From the NCBI GenBank assembly GCA_963620035.1, contig CAVEXN010000003.1, forward strand, positions 53,865-117,864: a DNA stretch of 64,000 nt, written 5' to 3'. The notes beneath the pieces are model-generated. The model saw only the letters and a list, made by a program, of their open reading frames with translations. It was not told the origin of the DNA and ran no database searches. Origin of the DNA: F23-D06 sp963620035 (GTDB lineage Bacteria; Bacteroidota; Bacteroidia; Bacteroidales; WCHB1-69). Every line of letters begins with the position of its first letter. Positions within the stretch are counted from its first letter, which is position 1. Shown here in pieces: positions 46,300 through 55,075 of the stretch. Both the position numbers and the translations under genes were made by a program.

Positions 46300-47016
46300 A
46301 TGAACCAAAAACAAAAACAGGAGATCATAGAAAGCGGAAAAGATTTCTTCCGTTCAACAATAATCCCAAACCATATAAAGAACCTTGAGAGCCTTAGCCT
46401 GAAGAGCTTTAATATCAACCCTTTTCTGATAAACTATTTGGCCGCATTTCTTTGCGGTAATACTGAACCCGAAAGTATAGCGAAAGCCTTGGTTTATCCG
46501 CGAGTTCTTGGAACAAGCCTAAACACCAGTTTCGGACAACAAGTGCAGATCTTCATCTCACAATTGCAACAGATAGTCGGCAATGCGTCAGGCATTGACG
46601 GTATAGACATAGAGTTTGTTGACGCACTTGACAACCGCCGAAAATATTGTCAGTGCAAGGCCGGACCAAATACAATCAATAAAGACGATATCGCAACTAT
46701 TTTGGGGCATTTCAAGAACTTGATAGGAAAGTCTCGCATAGATCGTATGCCTTTGCAGATTGATGATATGATAGTTGGCGTTCTTTATGGTGAACCATCA
46801 GACTTGTCCCAACATTACAGGATAATAAATGCTTCTTATCCTGTATATTGTGGGGCGGAATTTTGGCAGAGGATTACGGGAGATCATGATTTTTACAATC
46901 ATTTGGCAAAAGCATTTGCCGCAGTCGTGGAAGAAGATCGCATTGACGGAAGTGTGCTTATTATGAAGAAGGTAAACGACCTTGCTGACGAGATAAGAAA
47001 GAGAGGAGGCATTTGA
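46300..47016 (+). CDS. Type II restriction endonuclease, PmeII-like (cassette A)
   Basis: A 238-residue protein starting MNQKQKQEIIESGKDF. A PD-(D/E)xK-like core is visible: IDGIDIEFVDALDN, then YCQCKAGPNTIN, i.e. an acidic strand followed by Gln-Cys-Lys. The overall sequence resembles PmeII-family endonucleases, identified by pattern only. It should cleave DNA lacking modification by the adjacent C5 methyltransferase, whose ATG lies 2 nt after this stop. The frame from 46174 is rejected because the promoter lies inside it. Confidence 0.75.
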   Translation: MNQKQKQEIIESGKDFFRSTIIPNHIKNLESLSLKSFNINPFLINYLAAFLCGNTEPESIAKALVYPRVLGTSLNTSFGQQVQIFISQLQQIVGNASGIDGIDIEFVDALDNRRKYCQCKAGPNTINKDDIATILGHFKNLIGKSRIDRMPLQIDDMIVGVLYGEPSDLSQHYRIINASYPVYCGAEFWQRITGDHDFYNHLAKAFAAVVEEDRIDGSVLIMKKVNDLADEIRKRGGI

Positions 47017-47018
47017 GG

Positions 47019-48320
47019 ATGACGTTCATATCAGAAAACAATTTGGCTGCATTGGCTGCCACTTCAGTAAGTGTGGTGCGAACCTGGGGCGACAAAGGCG
47101 TTTTTCCGCAGCATTTCAAGAACGGCGTGCGTGGTTTTATGATGGAAGAACTGGCTTCCATTCCTCAGGTGGAAGAGATGAACCGAAGCCTTTGGGATGA
47201 AGAGATGCTGACAGAACCCTTGCGCCAATACAATTCTGTGGAACTGTTTGCCGGCGCCGGCGGCTTGGCTTTGGGTATGGAAAAGGCGGGATTCCACCAT
47301 GTCCTGCTGAACGAATCGGACCATTCGGCATGCGTTACGTTGACGAAGAACCGTCCTGAATGGAGCGTCATAGAGGGAGATGTGCGCAATATAGACTTCA
47401 AGCCGCTGCACGGAAATGTTGACTTTCTCTCCGGCGGATTCCCTTGCCAGGCCTTTTCATACGCCGGCAAGCAGGGCGGCTTCAGCGACACGCGCGGCAC
47501 GCTCTTCTTTGAACTCGCACGAGCGGTTTCTGAAATTCAGCCCCGTGTCTTTATGGGCGAGAATGTGAAAGGGCTTGTTTCTCATGACCACGGACGCACC
47601 TTTGAAACTATCAAAGCCGCAATATCTGAATTGGGCTATACCTTAGTTGAGCCTCGTGTGCTGAAAGCCATTATGTACCAAGTGCCACAAAAGCGCGAGA
47701 GGCTTATTCTCCTCGCTGTCCGCAACGATGTGGCCGAAAACGTGTCTTTCAGGTGGCCCTCGCCCTACAAGCGCGTTATGACCCTGCGAGACGCCTTTTA
47801 TGCCGGCGTGATTTATGATACCGATGTCCCAAAGTCTGCCGGTGTTAACTATCCCGAGAAGAAACGGAAAGTGCTGGCATTGGTGCCCCAAGGCGGCGAC
47901 TGGCGCAATTTGCCCGAGACTGTGGCCAAAGAGTATATGGGCGGAAGTTATCATCTGGAAGGTGGCAAGACGGGAATGGCAAGGCGTCTCTCTTTAGACG
48001 AACCATCGCTTACGCTTACCTGCTCGCCTTGCCAGAAGCAGACCGAACGCTGCCACCCCATAGAAACCCGCCCGCTTACGGTTCGCGAGTATGCCCGCAT
48101 CCAAACATTCCCCGATGACTGGCAATTTGCGGGCACCGTCAGCGAACAGTATAAGCAGATAGGAAACGCTGTGCCCGTAAATCTTGCTTGGACCGTAGGA
48201 CGCTCGGTCATACGTCTGCTGAACGATATTGAACGTCTCCATCCGGCTGAAACCGCACACTGCCGGAATGCCGTTTCGGAAATCCGCAACAATTGCGCTA
48301 TATGTCCGGAATTGTTCTGA
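47019..48320 (+). CDS. DNA (cytosine-5) methyltransferase (cassette A)
   Basis: A 433-residue protein preceded by a good Shine-Dalgarno (GAGAGGAGG at 47001-47009), unusual for this genome. An N-terminal HTH-like stretch (about 1-65; AATSVSVVRTWGDKGVFP) precedes the C5-MTase core: motif I FAGAGGLALG (about 77), GGFPCQAFS with catalytic Cys143, ENVKGL, QKRERL, and motif X QIGNAVPVNLAW. It methylates cytosine in the target of the cognate endonuclease. The N-terminal HTH could let it autoregulate the cassette, which is inference. Confidence 0.92.
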   Translation: MTFISENNLAALAATSVSVVRTWGDKGVFPQHFKNGVRGFMMEELASIPQVEEMNRSLWDEEMLTEPLRQYNSVELFAGAGGLALGMEKAGFHHVLLNESDHSACVTLTKNRPEWSVIEGDVRNIDFKPLHGNVDFLSGGFPCQAFSYAGKQGGFSDTRGTLFFELARAVSEIQPRVFMGENVKGLVSHDHGRTFETIKAAISELGYTLVEPRVLKAIMYQVPQKRERLILLAVRNDVAENVSFRWPSPYKRVMTLRDAFYAGVIYDTDVPKSAGVNYPEKKRKVLALVPQGGDWRNLPETVAKEYMGGSYHLEGGKTGMARRLSLDEPSLTLTCSPCQKQTERCHPIETRPLTVREYARIQTFPDDWQFAGTVSEQYKQIGNAVPVNLAWTVGRSVIRLLNDIERLHPAETAHCRNAVSEIRNNCAICPELF

Positions 48321-48395
48321 CTATCCTTTCTTGTAGTAGAGCGTGGAGCAAGACGCGCCCAAGCCATTGGAGTCTCGAAGAGGCTCAACATCCGC
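48321..48395 (-). repeat. Remnant of an M16-peptidase 3' end plus repeat core
   Basis: Bases 48319-48347 match 51106-51134 (the 3' end of the M16 peptidase gene) at 25 of 29 positions, and the reverse frame still reads STLYYKKG-stop against TLYYKKR-stop. The following segment (about 48351-48395) resembles the GAGCCTC-hairpin core of the long repeats at 55175 and 57980. This is old mosaic sequence, not a gene. Confidence 0.6.
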
Positions 48396-48435
48396 ACTCT
48401 GAATACTTTTGTTTAATAAATGTCTGAAAAAACAT

Positions 48436-48443
48436 TACCTTTG
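48436..48443 (+). promoter_or_regulatory. -7 box TACCTTTG of cassette B
   Basis: It lies in a 27-nt stretch nearly identical to the cassette A promoter. Transcription should start near 48450, giving a leader of about 360 nt before the methyltransferase ATG at 48810. Confidence 0.65.
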
Positions 48444-48532
48444 CCGCCGTGAAAAGGATTAACAAACAAAAAACACAAAACATGATGATACCGGCATCGT
48501 AAAGGCGATGCATTGACATATTTATTTTTATT

Positions 48533-48806
48533 AATAATAGCACTGCTATTATTTCGCGTTCAAAGAAAAAAGCCTAGGAAACTGATTTCTCTGAAGTCGG
48601 AATAGCATCGCGCTATGCAGGAATTCTAATCATACAAAACGACCACTCTCCTATACAAACTGCACTTTGGTGCATTTCTTTTCGAGAGAGTGGGGCAGGT
48701 TTCTTCCTAGGCTTCCTGCTGAACGCGAGGAGAGGATGCACCTTTTTTGTCTGCACCATTGCGGCTGTTCCTTCACGGATTGATAGCATGCACAGAACTA
48801 TCAATC
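48533..48806 (+). ncRNA. Structured RNA leader of cassette B (candidate new RNA family)
   Basis: Elements in order: hairpin AATAATAGC/GCTATTATT (48533-48541, 48545-48553); stem P1 CGCGTTCA (48555-48562) with TGAACGCG (48720-48727); stem P2 CCTAGG+AAAC (48573-48582) with GTTT (48699-48702) and CCTAGG (48706-48711); an internal arm whose outer stem is CCACTCTC/GAGAGTGG and whose inner loop is a TGCAC-TTTG-GTGCA hairpin; and a 3' hairpin GATTGATAG/CTATCAATC (48778-48786, 48798-48806) ending 3 nt before the ATG. The same plan recurs at 55424-55693 with different bases in P1 and P2. No credible reading frame fills it. Family unknown to me; a cis-acting leader is the simplest reading. Confidence 0.75.
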
Positions 48807-48809
48807 TTA

Positions 48810-50285
48810 ATGACAAAAGCAATAAAAAGATTCGGAAGGGTCTATACACCTGATTTCATCGTCCGCCTCATTCTTGACTTCGGCGGTTATGATAATTCTT
48901 CAATCATCCAAAAGCACGTTATTGACAACAGTTGCGGCGACGGTGCTTTCCTTACTGAAATCGTCAGACGATACTGCAAGATCTTTCTTGCGCAAAACCA
49001 AGATTCGGATAATCTGAGCCGCGACCTCGCACAGTACATACACGGCATCGAAATTGACACTGAAGAATGCCGGAAATGCATCTCCAATCTCAACAAGGCA
49101 GTTGAACAGTATGGAATCACAGGCGTAAAATGGGATATTCTCAACGCTGATGCATTGAAAACCAATAAGTTCAACAATAAGATAGACTTCGTGTTCGGCA
49201 ACCCGCCATACGTCAGAGTCCACAACCTTGAGGAGATTTACGCATCTGTCAAAAAGTTGAAATTTTCAGAGAACGGCATGACGGATTTATTCCTCGTTTT
49301 CTTTGAAATCGGCTTCAATATGCTTGCCGACAGGGGAACTATGTGTCTGATCACGCCAAGTTCGTGGCTTGGCAGTCTGGCGGGCAAAAATTTGCGCAAA
49401 TATATTGCGGCCAAACAAAACTTGTCAGGTGTCATTGACCTGGAGCATTTCCAGCCTTTTGAAGCCACCACCTACACCATTATCTCCCGTTTTTCAAATG
49501 CAGGAAAGTCCAACCATATCGACTATTACACATTTGACCCAAAGAAACAGGACAAAGTGTTTCATGACAGCTTGTCGTATGAACACATTCTGCTTGGTGC
49601 GGCATCAGAACGAACAGGAAGCAAGTTCTACTTTTCACGCAAGGAACATCTGACATGGCTTCACAATATCAAAACGGCGAATGTTTACAGATATGTGTCG
49701 GTAAAGAATGGATTTGCAACGCTTGCCGACAAGATTTTCATTGGCGATTTTCCCTTTTCAGAGGGAACGATAGACATTCTGAAGGCATCGACCGGAAAAT
49801 GGAGCAAATGTATTTACCCGTACGACAGGAATGGAAATCCGATTCCGGAACGTGATTTCAAGAAACATCGGGAAGCCTACGAACATTTGTTGTACCACAA
49901 AGACAAATTGTCACGCGGCCGTGACATTGAAAACAAGAGCGGTTGGTATCTTTTCGGCAGAACGCAAGCTTTGAAAGATGTGGCACGGCGGAAATATGCC
50001 GTCAATACCATCGTAAAAGACCAGAACAGCCTCAAAACAGAATTTGTTCCGGACGGATGCGGCATTTACAGCGGACTTTACATATTGACTGAAATCGACT
50101 GGGAAACCATAATAGCACTGATTTGTTCAGACGATTTCATTTCCTATATCAAACTGCTGAAAAATTACAAAAGCGGCGGCTATTACACATTCGCTTCAAA
50201 AGACCTTGAACAATATCTTAATTTTAAATTGACTGAAGAATATGGACAATCAAGAATTTCTGGAAACGATTGGGAACTCTTTTAA
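48810..50285 (+). CDS. N6-adenine DNA methyltransferase, Eco57I/TaqI-like (cassette B)
   Basis: A 491-residue protein starting 3 nt after the structured leader. Motif X/I order is typical of gamma-class N6 MTases: FGRVYTPDFIVRLILD, DNSCGDGAFL (about 39-48), and the catalytic NPPY at 131-134 in VFGNPPYVRVH. A C-terminal target-recognition part follows. The start from 48747 would run through the RNA hairpin and is rejected. The endonuclease gene overlaps its last 44 nt in another frame, so the two are coupled. Confidence 0.9.
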   Translation: MTKAIKRFGRVYTPDFIVRLILDFGGYDNSSIIQKHVIDNSCGDGAFLTEIVRRYCKIFLAQNQDSDNLSRDLAQYIHGIEIDTEECRKCISNLNKAVEQYGITGVKWDILNADALKTNKFNNKIDFVFGNPPYVRVHNLEEIYASVKKLKFSENGMTDLFLVFFEIGFNMLADRGTMCLITPSSWLGSLAGKNLRKYIAAKQNLSGVIDLEHFQPFEATTYTIISRFSNAGKSNHIDYYTFDPKKQDKVFHDSLSYEHILLGAASERTGSKFYFSRKEHLTWLHNIKTANVYRYVSVKNGFATLADKIFIGDFPFSEGTIDILKASTGKWSKCIYPYDRNGNPIPERDFKKHREAYEHLLYHKDKLSRGRDIENKSGWYLFGRTQALKDVARRKYAVNTIVKDQNSLKTEFVPDGCGIYSGLYILTEIDWETIIALICSDDFISYIKLLKNYKSGGYYTFASKDLEQYLNFKLTEEYGQSRISGNDWELF

Positions 50286-50952
50286 GAAGTTTCTCTCCAC
50301 AGGCTCACGCAGTAACGAGAAATTGAAAATCCTGCACGGGAACATCTCGCAGGATTTACAAGAACGTTTAGGTGATGGCTATTCCGTCAAATCTCTTAGA
50401 ATTGACGGCGTTAGTGGAGAATTAAAACTGAACGGACGCTACATTGAGAAAGCCGTTGACATAGCTATTCTGAAAGAGAATAATCCCATTGCCGGTGTAG
50501 GCGTAAAATTTGTCATGCAGAATTATTCACAGAACTCAAACAACTATTTTGAAAATATGTTGGGCGAGACTGCGAATATTCGCTGTGCAAATATCCCTTA
50601 CTTTCAAATATTTATCATCCCGGATGAACTTCCCTATTATAAAAATGATGGTTCTATTCAGAAATGGGAGACTTTCACGAAGCACAATTCGGAAAAGTAC
50701 ATCACGCTCAGCAAAGACAATTTTGAGATATCGATACATACACCCGTCAAAACACTGCTGTATGTAGTGCAATTGCCACCGGTAGGAGATAAAGTCAAAA
50801 CGAAAAACCAATACGTTGATTATTACTCAAATCTCTACAACTTGACTGTGAGAGAATCAAATATGCAATATGACATATTCTCATCTGCCGTCATATACAA
50901 CAATTATGAAGAGTTTGCCCAAAAGGTGGTACATTACATACAATTCTTATAA
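50242..50952 (+). CDS. Putative type II restriction endonuclease (cassette B)
   Basis: A 236-residue protein overlapping the methyltransferase by 44 nt. A possible PD-(D/E)xK core is AVDIAILKENNP with GVGVKFVMQNYSQ (Asp, then Val-Lys). The stretch NNYFENMLGETANIR and the helical C-terminus are typical of small restriction enzymes paired with N6 MTases. The family was not recognised with certainty; the assignment rests on this motif and on operon position. Confidence 0.65.
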   Translation: MDNQEFLETIGNSFKKFLSTGSRSNEKLKILHGNISQDLQERLGDGYSVKSLRIDGVSGELKLNGRYIEKAVDIAILKENNPIAGVGVKFVMQNYSQNSNNYFENMLGETANIRCANIPYFQIFIIPDELPYYKNDGSIQKWETFTKHNSEKYITLSKDNFEISIHTPVKTLLYVVQLPPVGDKVKTKNQYVDYYSNLYNLTVRESNMQYDIFSSAVIYNNYEEFAQKVVHYIQFL

Positions 50953-50970
50953 ACCTGCTGGTTTATGACT

Positions 50971-51043
50971 TAATTAGGAATTAGGAATGTGTGATGCGTA
51001 ACGCCTCTAAATTCTAAGTTCTAAGTTCGTGCGGTATCTGTGG
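50971..51043 (+). repeat. Intergenic heptamer repeat, copy 2
   Basis: AATTAGGAAT occurs in tandem (AATTAGGAATTAGGAATG), then GATGCGTAACGCC, three TCTAARN heptamers (about 51006-51026) and the tail TTCGTGCGGTATCTGTGG. It lies between cassette B and the M16 peptidase. No further gene is visible in 50953-51107. Confidence 0.75.
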
Positions 51044-51107
51044 AAATGCAATAATCCAAGAAACGTACAAATAAGCGGATCTCAAAAGATGATGAATTTG
51101 GGGAGGA

Positions 51108-52343
51108 CTATCTTTTCTTGTAATAAAGCGTGAAGCTCTTTTCCGGCACTAACGTGTCGGACACGACGCGCTCCAGTTGCTCAACCGTCACGTCAAAGTA
51201 GTGTGCCCGTTCGTTCAGAAAATATTCTGCATTGGAGATGGTTTCGCCCACGGCGATGTTCATGGCGCGCTCGTCAATCTTGATCTCGTTGTTCAGCAAG
51301 ATGGATTCCGCCCGGTTCTGCACTTTCTGGAGGTCGTGGGCAAAGTCGTGAACAAAAGTCCGGCCGTACAGAAACCGGCACAGCTCGGTGTCGGCATCTT
51401 CAATCCGGATCCCCTCTGACGGCCGCCCGCTCACAAGGAACAAGCCCTCGTCAACTGTGCCCATAATGGAGGCGGAGATGTCGGTGAAGAGGCGGCGGTT
51501 GATGACAAACTTGCGGTACAGGTACGAGGACTGCCCCGTGCCGAGGAGGTCTGACAGCAGGTCAAATGCGTAATAGTCGGGGTGTATGCGGCGGCACATC
51601 GGCCAACCTTTCAGCAGCACGTCCGAGGGCACGTCGCGCTCCACGACCAGCAGTTCCGCCGACTGTGGCACTTCTTCTTCAGGATAATCGCGCGGCACAA
51701 CCTCGCCAGAGGGTATGTCGCCGAACCACTTCTCTGCCAAAGTCGCCACCTCGTCAAAGCGCACGTTGCCGGCTACCGTGAGCACCGCATTGGCAGGACA
51801 GTAGAAGCGGCGATGAAAATCGCGTATCATGTCCATATCCGTCGCTTCGATCTGTTCCACGCTCTTCCCGATGGGCAGCCAGCCGTAAGGATGCCGCTTG
51901 TATGCTATGGCGTTGAACAGCATCGCCAAGTCGCCGTATGGACGGTTGAGGTAGTTCTCCTTGAACTCTTCAATCACGACTTGTTTTTGGATGTCGAGCG
52001 ACTGCTGCCGGAACGCCGGCGCCAGCATACGGTCAGACTCCAGCCAGAACACCGTCTCTATGTTGTTGGCGGGCACAATCACATAGTAGTGGGTTATGTC
52101 TTGCGACGTGTAGGCATTGTTGACCGCCCCCGCTTTTTGCAAAACCTTGTCGTAGTCGTGTACATTGCGCGACCCCGTGAACATGAAATGCTCCATCAAG
52201 TGCGCCAGTCCGGTGTGGGCAGGGTTCTCGTCACGCGAGCCGACACCATAGACAATGTTGCAGGAAGCAAGTGGGGTAGTGCGGTCTTCGTGAACGACAA
52301 TGCGAAGGCCGTTGTCAAGAACAGTTTTCTGTATGGCTATCAT
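51108..52343 (-). CDS. M16-family zinc peptidase
   Basis: A 411-residue insulinase-family peptidase. The inverted zinc motif reads HLMEH (His48, Glu51, His52), with the third ligand Glu in the VVIEEFKENYLNRPYGD region. The length corresponds to one M16 domain pair, as in bacterial single-chain forms such as the PqqL/YmxG group. There is no obvious signal peptide, so it is probably cytosolic. Its 3' end is partly duplicated at 48319-48347 (the flank of cassette B). It has its own -7 box at 52376. Confidence 0.92.
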   Translation of the reverse strand: MIAIQKTVLDNGLRIVVHEDRTTPLASCNIVYGVGSRDENPAHTGLAHLMEHFMFTGSRNVHDYDKVLQKAGAVNNAYTSQDITHYYVIVPANNIETVFWLESDRMLAPAFRQQSLDIQKQVVIEEFKENYLNRPYGDLAMLFNAIAYKRHPYGWLPIGKSVEQIEATDMDMIRDFHRRFYCPANAVLTVAGNVRFDEVATLAEKWFGDIPSGEVVPRDYPEEEVPQSAELLVVERDVPSDVLLKGWPMCRRIHPDYYAFDLLSDLLGTGQSSYLYRKFVINRRLFTDISASIMGTVDEGLFLVSGRPSEGIRIEDADTELCRFLYGRTFVHDFAHDLQKVQNRAESILLNNEIKIDERAMNIAVGETISNAEYFLNERAHYFDVTVEQLERVVSDTLVPEKSFTLYYKKR

Positions 52344-52375
52344 AGAGAAAGTGAGATTATGGACAAAAATGCCGG

Positions 52376-52383
52376 CAAAGATA
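52376..52383 (-). promoter_or_regulatory. -7 box TATCTTTG for the M16 peptidase
   Basis: On the minus strand TATCTTTG ends 32 nt before the ATG. Confidence 0.6.
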
Positions 52384-52457
52384 GCAATTTACACTTTATA
52401 TGATAGAAGATGAAAAAATACCCACTTTTAGGGATTGCCCGCCTTTTTTTATAGTCC

Positions 52458-52465
52458 TATTTTTG
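52458..52465 (+). promoter_or_regulatory. -7 box TATTTTTG for feoAB
   Basis: TATTTTTG ends 29 nt before the ATG at 52495. It is divergent from the peptidase promoter. No Fur box was identified. Confidence 0.6.
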
Positions 52466-52494
52466 CTGCGTGATTGAATAAAAAGAGGGCAATA

Positions 52495-54969
52495 ATGTCG
52501 GAAATTGAAAATCAACGTGTTACATTGGCAGATGTCCCAACGGGGTATAATTGCGTGATAGTACGCCTTGCGGGTCATGGCGGATTCAGGCACAGACTGA
52601 TGGAGATGGGCTTTGTGCGCGGTGAGAAAGTCAGGGTAGTGAAGAATGCACCGTTGCAGGATCCTATAGAGTACGAGATTATGGGCGGCCACGTGTCATT
52701 GCGTCGCATTGAGGCGCAGCATATCGAGGTGGCACGTATGAGCGAAGAGATGGCTGACATGTATCGCTTCAACGGCACCGTCACCGAAGAGGTGGTCAAG
52801 GCTATGGGGCCTGCGGGCAAGCAGATAACCATCGCGCTGGTGGGCAACCCCAACTGCGGCAAGACCTCCTTTTTCAACAGGGCTACCGGTCTCCGCGAAA
52901 AGGTAGGCAACTACAGCGGCGTGACGGTTGACTCGAAACTCGGCGTTGCCAAGCACAATGGCTATGTGCTCAACTTTGTCGATCTTCCGGGCACATACTC
53001 AATTACGGAATATACCCCCGAAGAACTCTATGTGCGCCGTTACATTGCAGACAGTCACCCCGACGTGCTGCTCAACGTAGTAGATGCCTCCAACCTTGCC
53101 CGGAACCTTTTTCTTACCACACAGCTTATCGACATGAATGTGCCTATGATTATGGCACTCAACATGTACGATGAACTGGATAAAAACGGCGACAAACTTG
53201 ACGTCCCGGCCCTCTCGCGGATGTTCGGCTTCCCTATCATCCCTACGGTTTCCACCAAAGGCACCGGCATTGAGGAAATCTTCAACCACATCATCGACAT
53301 TTACGAGAACCGCGAGGGTATTTCAAAACATATCCATATCAATTACGGACCCGACATCGAAAAGGGCATTGCAGCCCTAAAGGTGAAGATGGAGGTGGAG
53401 CCCGACTACCCGTCGCGATATATGGCTATCAAGTTGTTGGAGAACGACAAAGTGACGATTGGCGAAGTGGGGAAAATGAAAGGCGGTGCTGAGATTCTGA
53501 ATACCGCCGAGGATTTCAGATCCTCAATTGAGAAATCATACCGTGAGGACTCTGCCACCGCTATCGCCAACGCCAAGTACGGCTTCATCCGCGGCGCGCT
53601 CAAGGAGACGTTCGTCTCTACCAAAAACCGCTCTGAAACATTGGCGTATTCCATCGACAACATATTGACTAACAAATGGTTGGGTTTTCCAATCCTAATC
53701 TTCTTCATATGGTTTATGTTTCAGATGACGTTTACCATAGGCGCCTATCCGCAGGCATGGCTGGAGATGTTCTTCGGCTGGCTGGGCAAGATAACCTCGG
53801 CGGTGCTGCCGCAAGGCATTCTTGAAAGCCTGCTCGTAGATGGCATCATTGCCGGCGTGGGCAGCGTCTGCTCGTTTCTCCCTAACATATTGATTCTGTT
53901 CTTCTTCATCTCTATATTGGAAGATACGGGATATATGGCGCGTTCGGCGTTCATCATGGACAAACTGATGCACCGCATCGGGCTGCACGGCAAGTCTTTC
54001 ATCCCGTACATTATCGGTTTCGGGTGCAGCGTGCCCGCTATCATGGCCACACGCACGCTCGAAAACCGCAAAGACCGCATCCTGACCATCATCACCGTGC
54101 CGTTTATGTCGTGCTCGGCCCGGCTGCCGGTATATCTGCTGCTCATCTCGGCATTCTTCGACAAACATCAGGGACTCATTTTAGTCAGCATCTATCTTCT
54201 CGGCATTCTGATGTCTATTTTGACGGCATTGCTGATGAAGCGTGTCGCCTTCAAAAACGAGTCTGACCAGTTTGTGATGGAGTTGCCGCCCTACCGCATA
54301 CCTACTCTCCGCAACGCCGTAGTACACATGTGGGACAAGAGTGTGCAGTATGTGAAGAAGATGGGAACGGTGATCTTGGGCGCAACGGTCATTATCTGGG
54401 CATTGGAGTACTTTCCGCAGCACAGCGCGGAACTTGATCGTTATACAGCACAGATTGAGCAGGTTGCTGCCGACAGCACGTTGAGTGCCGAGGCGCAGGA
54501 TGTTGCTATTGGGCAGTTGACGCTCGACCGCGCCACGGTGCAGACCGAGAACTCCTACATTGGCAGGATAGGTCAATTTATCGCGCCGGTGTTCCGGCCG
54601 CTCGGCTTTGACTGGAAGATGGGAGTGTCGCTGCTTACGGGCATTGCCGCCAAAGAGGTGGTTGTATCCTCGATGGGTGTCCTGTACCACGCCGACGGAG
54701 AAGCCGACGAGAACTCTTCTGCTTTGAAAGAGAGCTTGAAGACGCAGGTGTGGACTTCCGGCGAATTGAAAGGCCAGCCCGTGTTTACACCGTTGGTGGC
54801 GTATGGTTACCTTATCTTTATTCTGCTCTACTTCCCATGTGTGGCCGCCCTGTCGGCCGTGTTCCGGGAGGCCGGTCTCAAGTGGGCCACTTTCTCCATA
54901 CTCTATAATACGGGAGTCGCCTGGATTGCGGCATTCCTGATATTCCAAATAGGAAGCCTTTTGCTATGA
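52495..54969 (+). CDS. feoB: Ferrous iron transporter FeoB with N-terminal FeoA domain
   Basis: An 824-residue fusion. Residues about 1-80 are FeoA-like (SH3-like; HRLMEMGFVRGEKVRVVKNAPL). The G protein follows: GNPNCGKTSFFN (G1), VDLPGTYS (G3), and NMYD (G4). About eight to nine transmembrane helices follow with the Gate motifs (GFGCSVPAIMATRTLENRKDR and SCSARLPVYLLL). It imports Fe2+ across the inner membrane, driven or regulated by GTP. FeoA-FeoB fusions are typical of Bacteroidetes. The ATG at 52495 is preceded by a TATTTTTG box; the TTG at 52474 is unlikely. Confidence 0.95.
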   Translation: MSEIENQRVTLADVPTGYNCVIVRLAGHGGFRHRLMEMGFVRGEKVRVVKNAPLQDPIEYEIMGGHVSLRRIEAQHIEVARMSEEMADMYRFNGTVTEEVVKAMGPAGKQITIALVGNPNCGKTSFFNRATGLREKVGNYSGVTVDSKLGVAKHNGYVLNFVDLPGTYSITEYTPEELYVRRYIADSHPDVLLNVVDASNLARNLFLTTQLIDMNVPMIMALNMYDELDKNGDKLDVPALSRMFGFPIIPTVSTKGTGIEEIFNHIIDIYENREGISKHIHINYGPDIEKGIAALKVKMEVEPDYPSRYMAIKLLENDKVTIGEVGKMKGGAEILNTAEDFRSSIEKSYREDSATAIANAKYGFIRGALKETFVSTKNRSETLAYSIDNILTNKWLGFPILIFFIWFMFQMTFTIGAYPQAWLEMFFGWLGKITSAVLPQGILESLLVDGIIAGVGSVCSFLPNILILFFFISILEDTGYMARSAFIMDKLMHRIGLHGKSFIPYIIGFGCSVPAIMATRTLENRKDRILTIITVPFMSCSARLPVYLLLISAFFDKHQGLILVSIYLLGILMSILTALLMKRVAFKNESDQFVMELPPYRIPTLRNAVVHMWDKSVQYVKKMGTVILGATVIIWALEYFPQHSAELDRYTAQIEQVAADSTLSAEAQDVAIGQLTLDRATVQTENSYIGRIGQFIAPVFRPLGFDWKMGVSLLTGIAAKEVVVSSMGVLYHADGEADENSSALKESLKTQVWTSGELKGQPVFTPLVAYGYLIFILLYFPCVAALSAVFREAGLKWATFSILYNTGVAWIAAFLIFQIGSLLL

Positions 54970-55023
54970 CATCGTTTTAAAGGTTGTTGTTTTATTATAT
55001 TTTTATGTATTTGTTGAAAGATT

Positions 55024-55055
55024 GAGGACTCCGCCATAAAGTCCTCTTTCTTTTT
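55024..55055 (+). terminator. Terminator of feoB
   Basis: GAGGACT (55024-55030) pairs with AGTCCTC (55040-55046), followed by a T-rich tract, 55 nt behind the stop. Confidence 0.75.
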
Positions 55056-55075
55056 CCCATGTTGTGGGATTGAAG

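Noticed and set aside
48533..48806. Reading the leader as a retron, omega RNA or group I/II intron
   Set aside because: No reverse transcriptase, IscB/TnpB-like gene or intron-encoded protein is present, and I saw no diagnostic core such as group II domain V.
48613..48849. 78-codon minus-strand frame in leader B
   Set aside because: Sits on the paired arms of the leader and ends in the methyltransferase; low-complexity composition, no counterpart in leader C.
51582..52403. 273-codon plus-strand frame opposite the M16 peptidase
   Set aside because: Antisense shadow of a gene with an intact zinc motif; no independent promoter.
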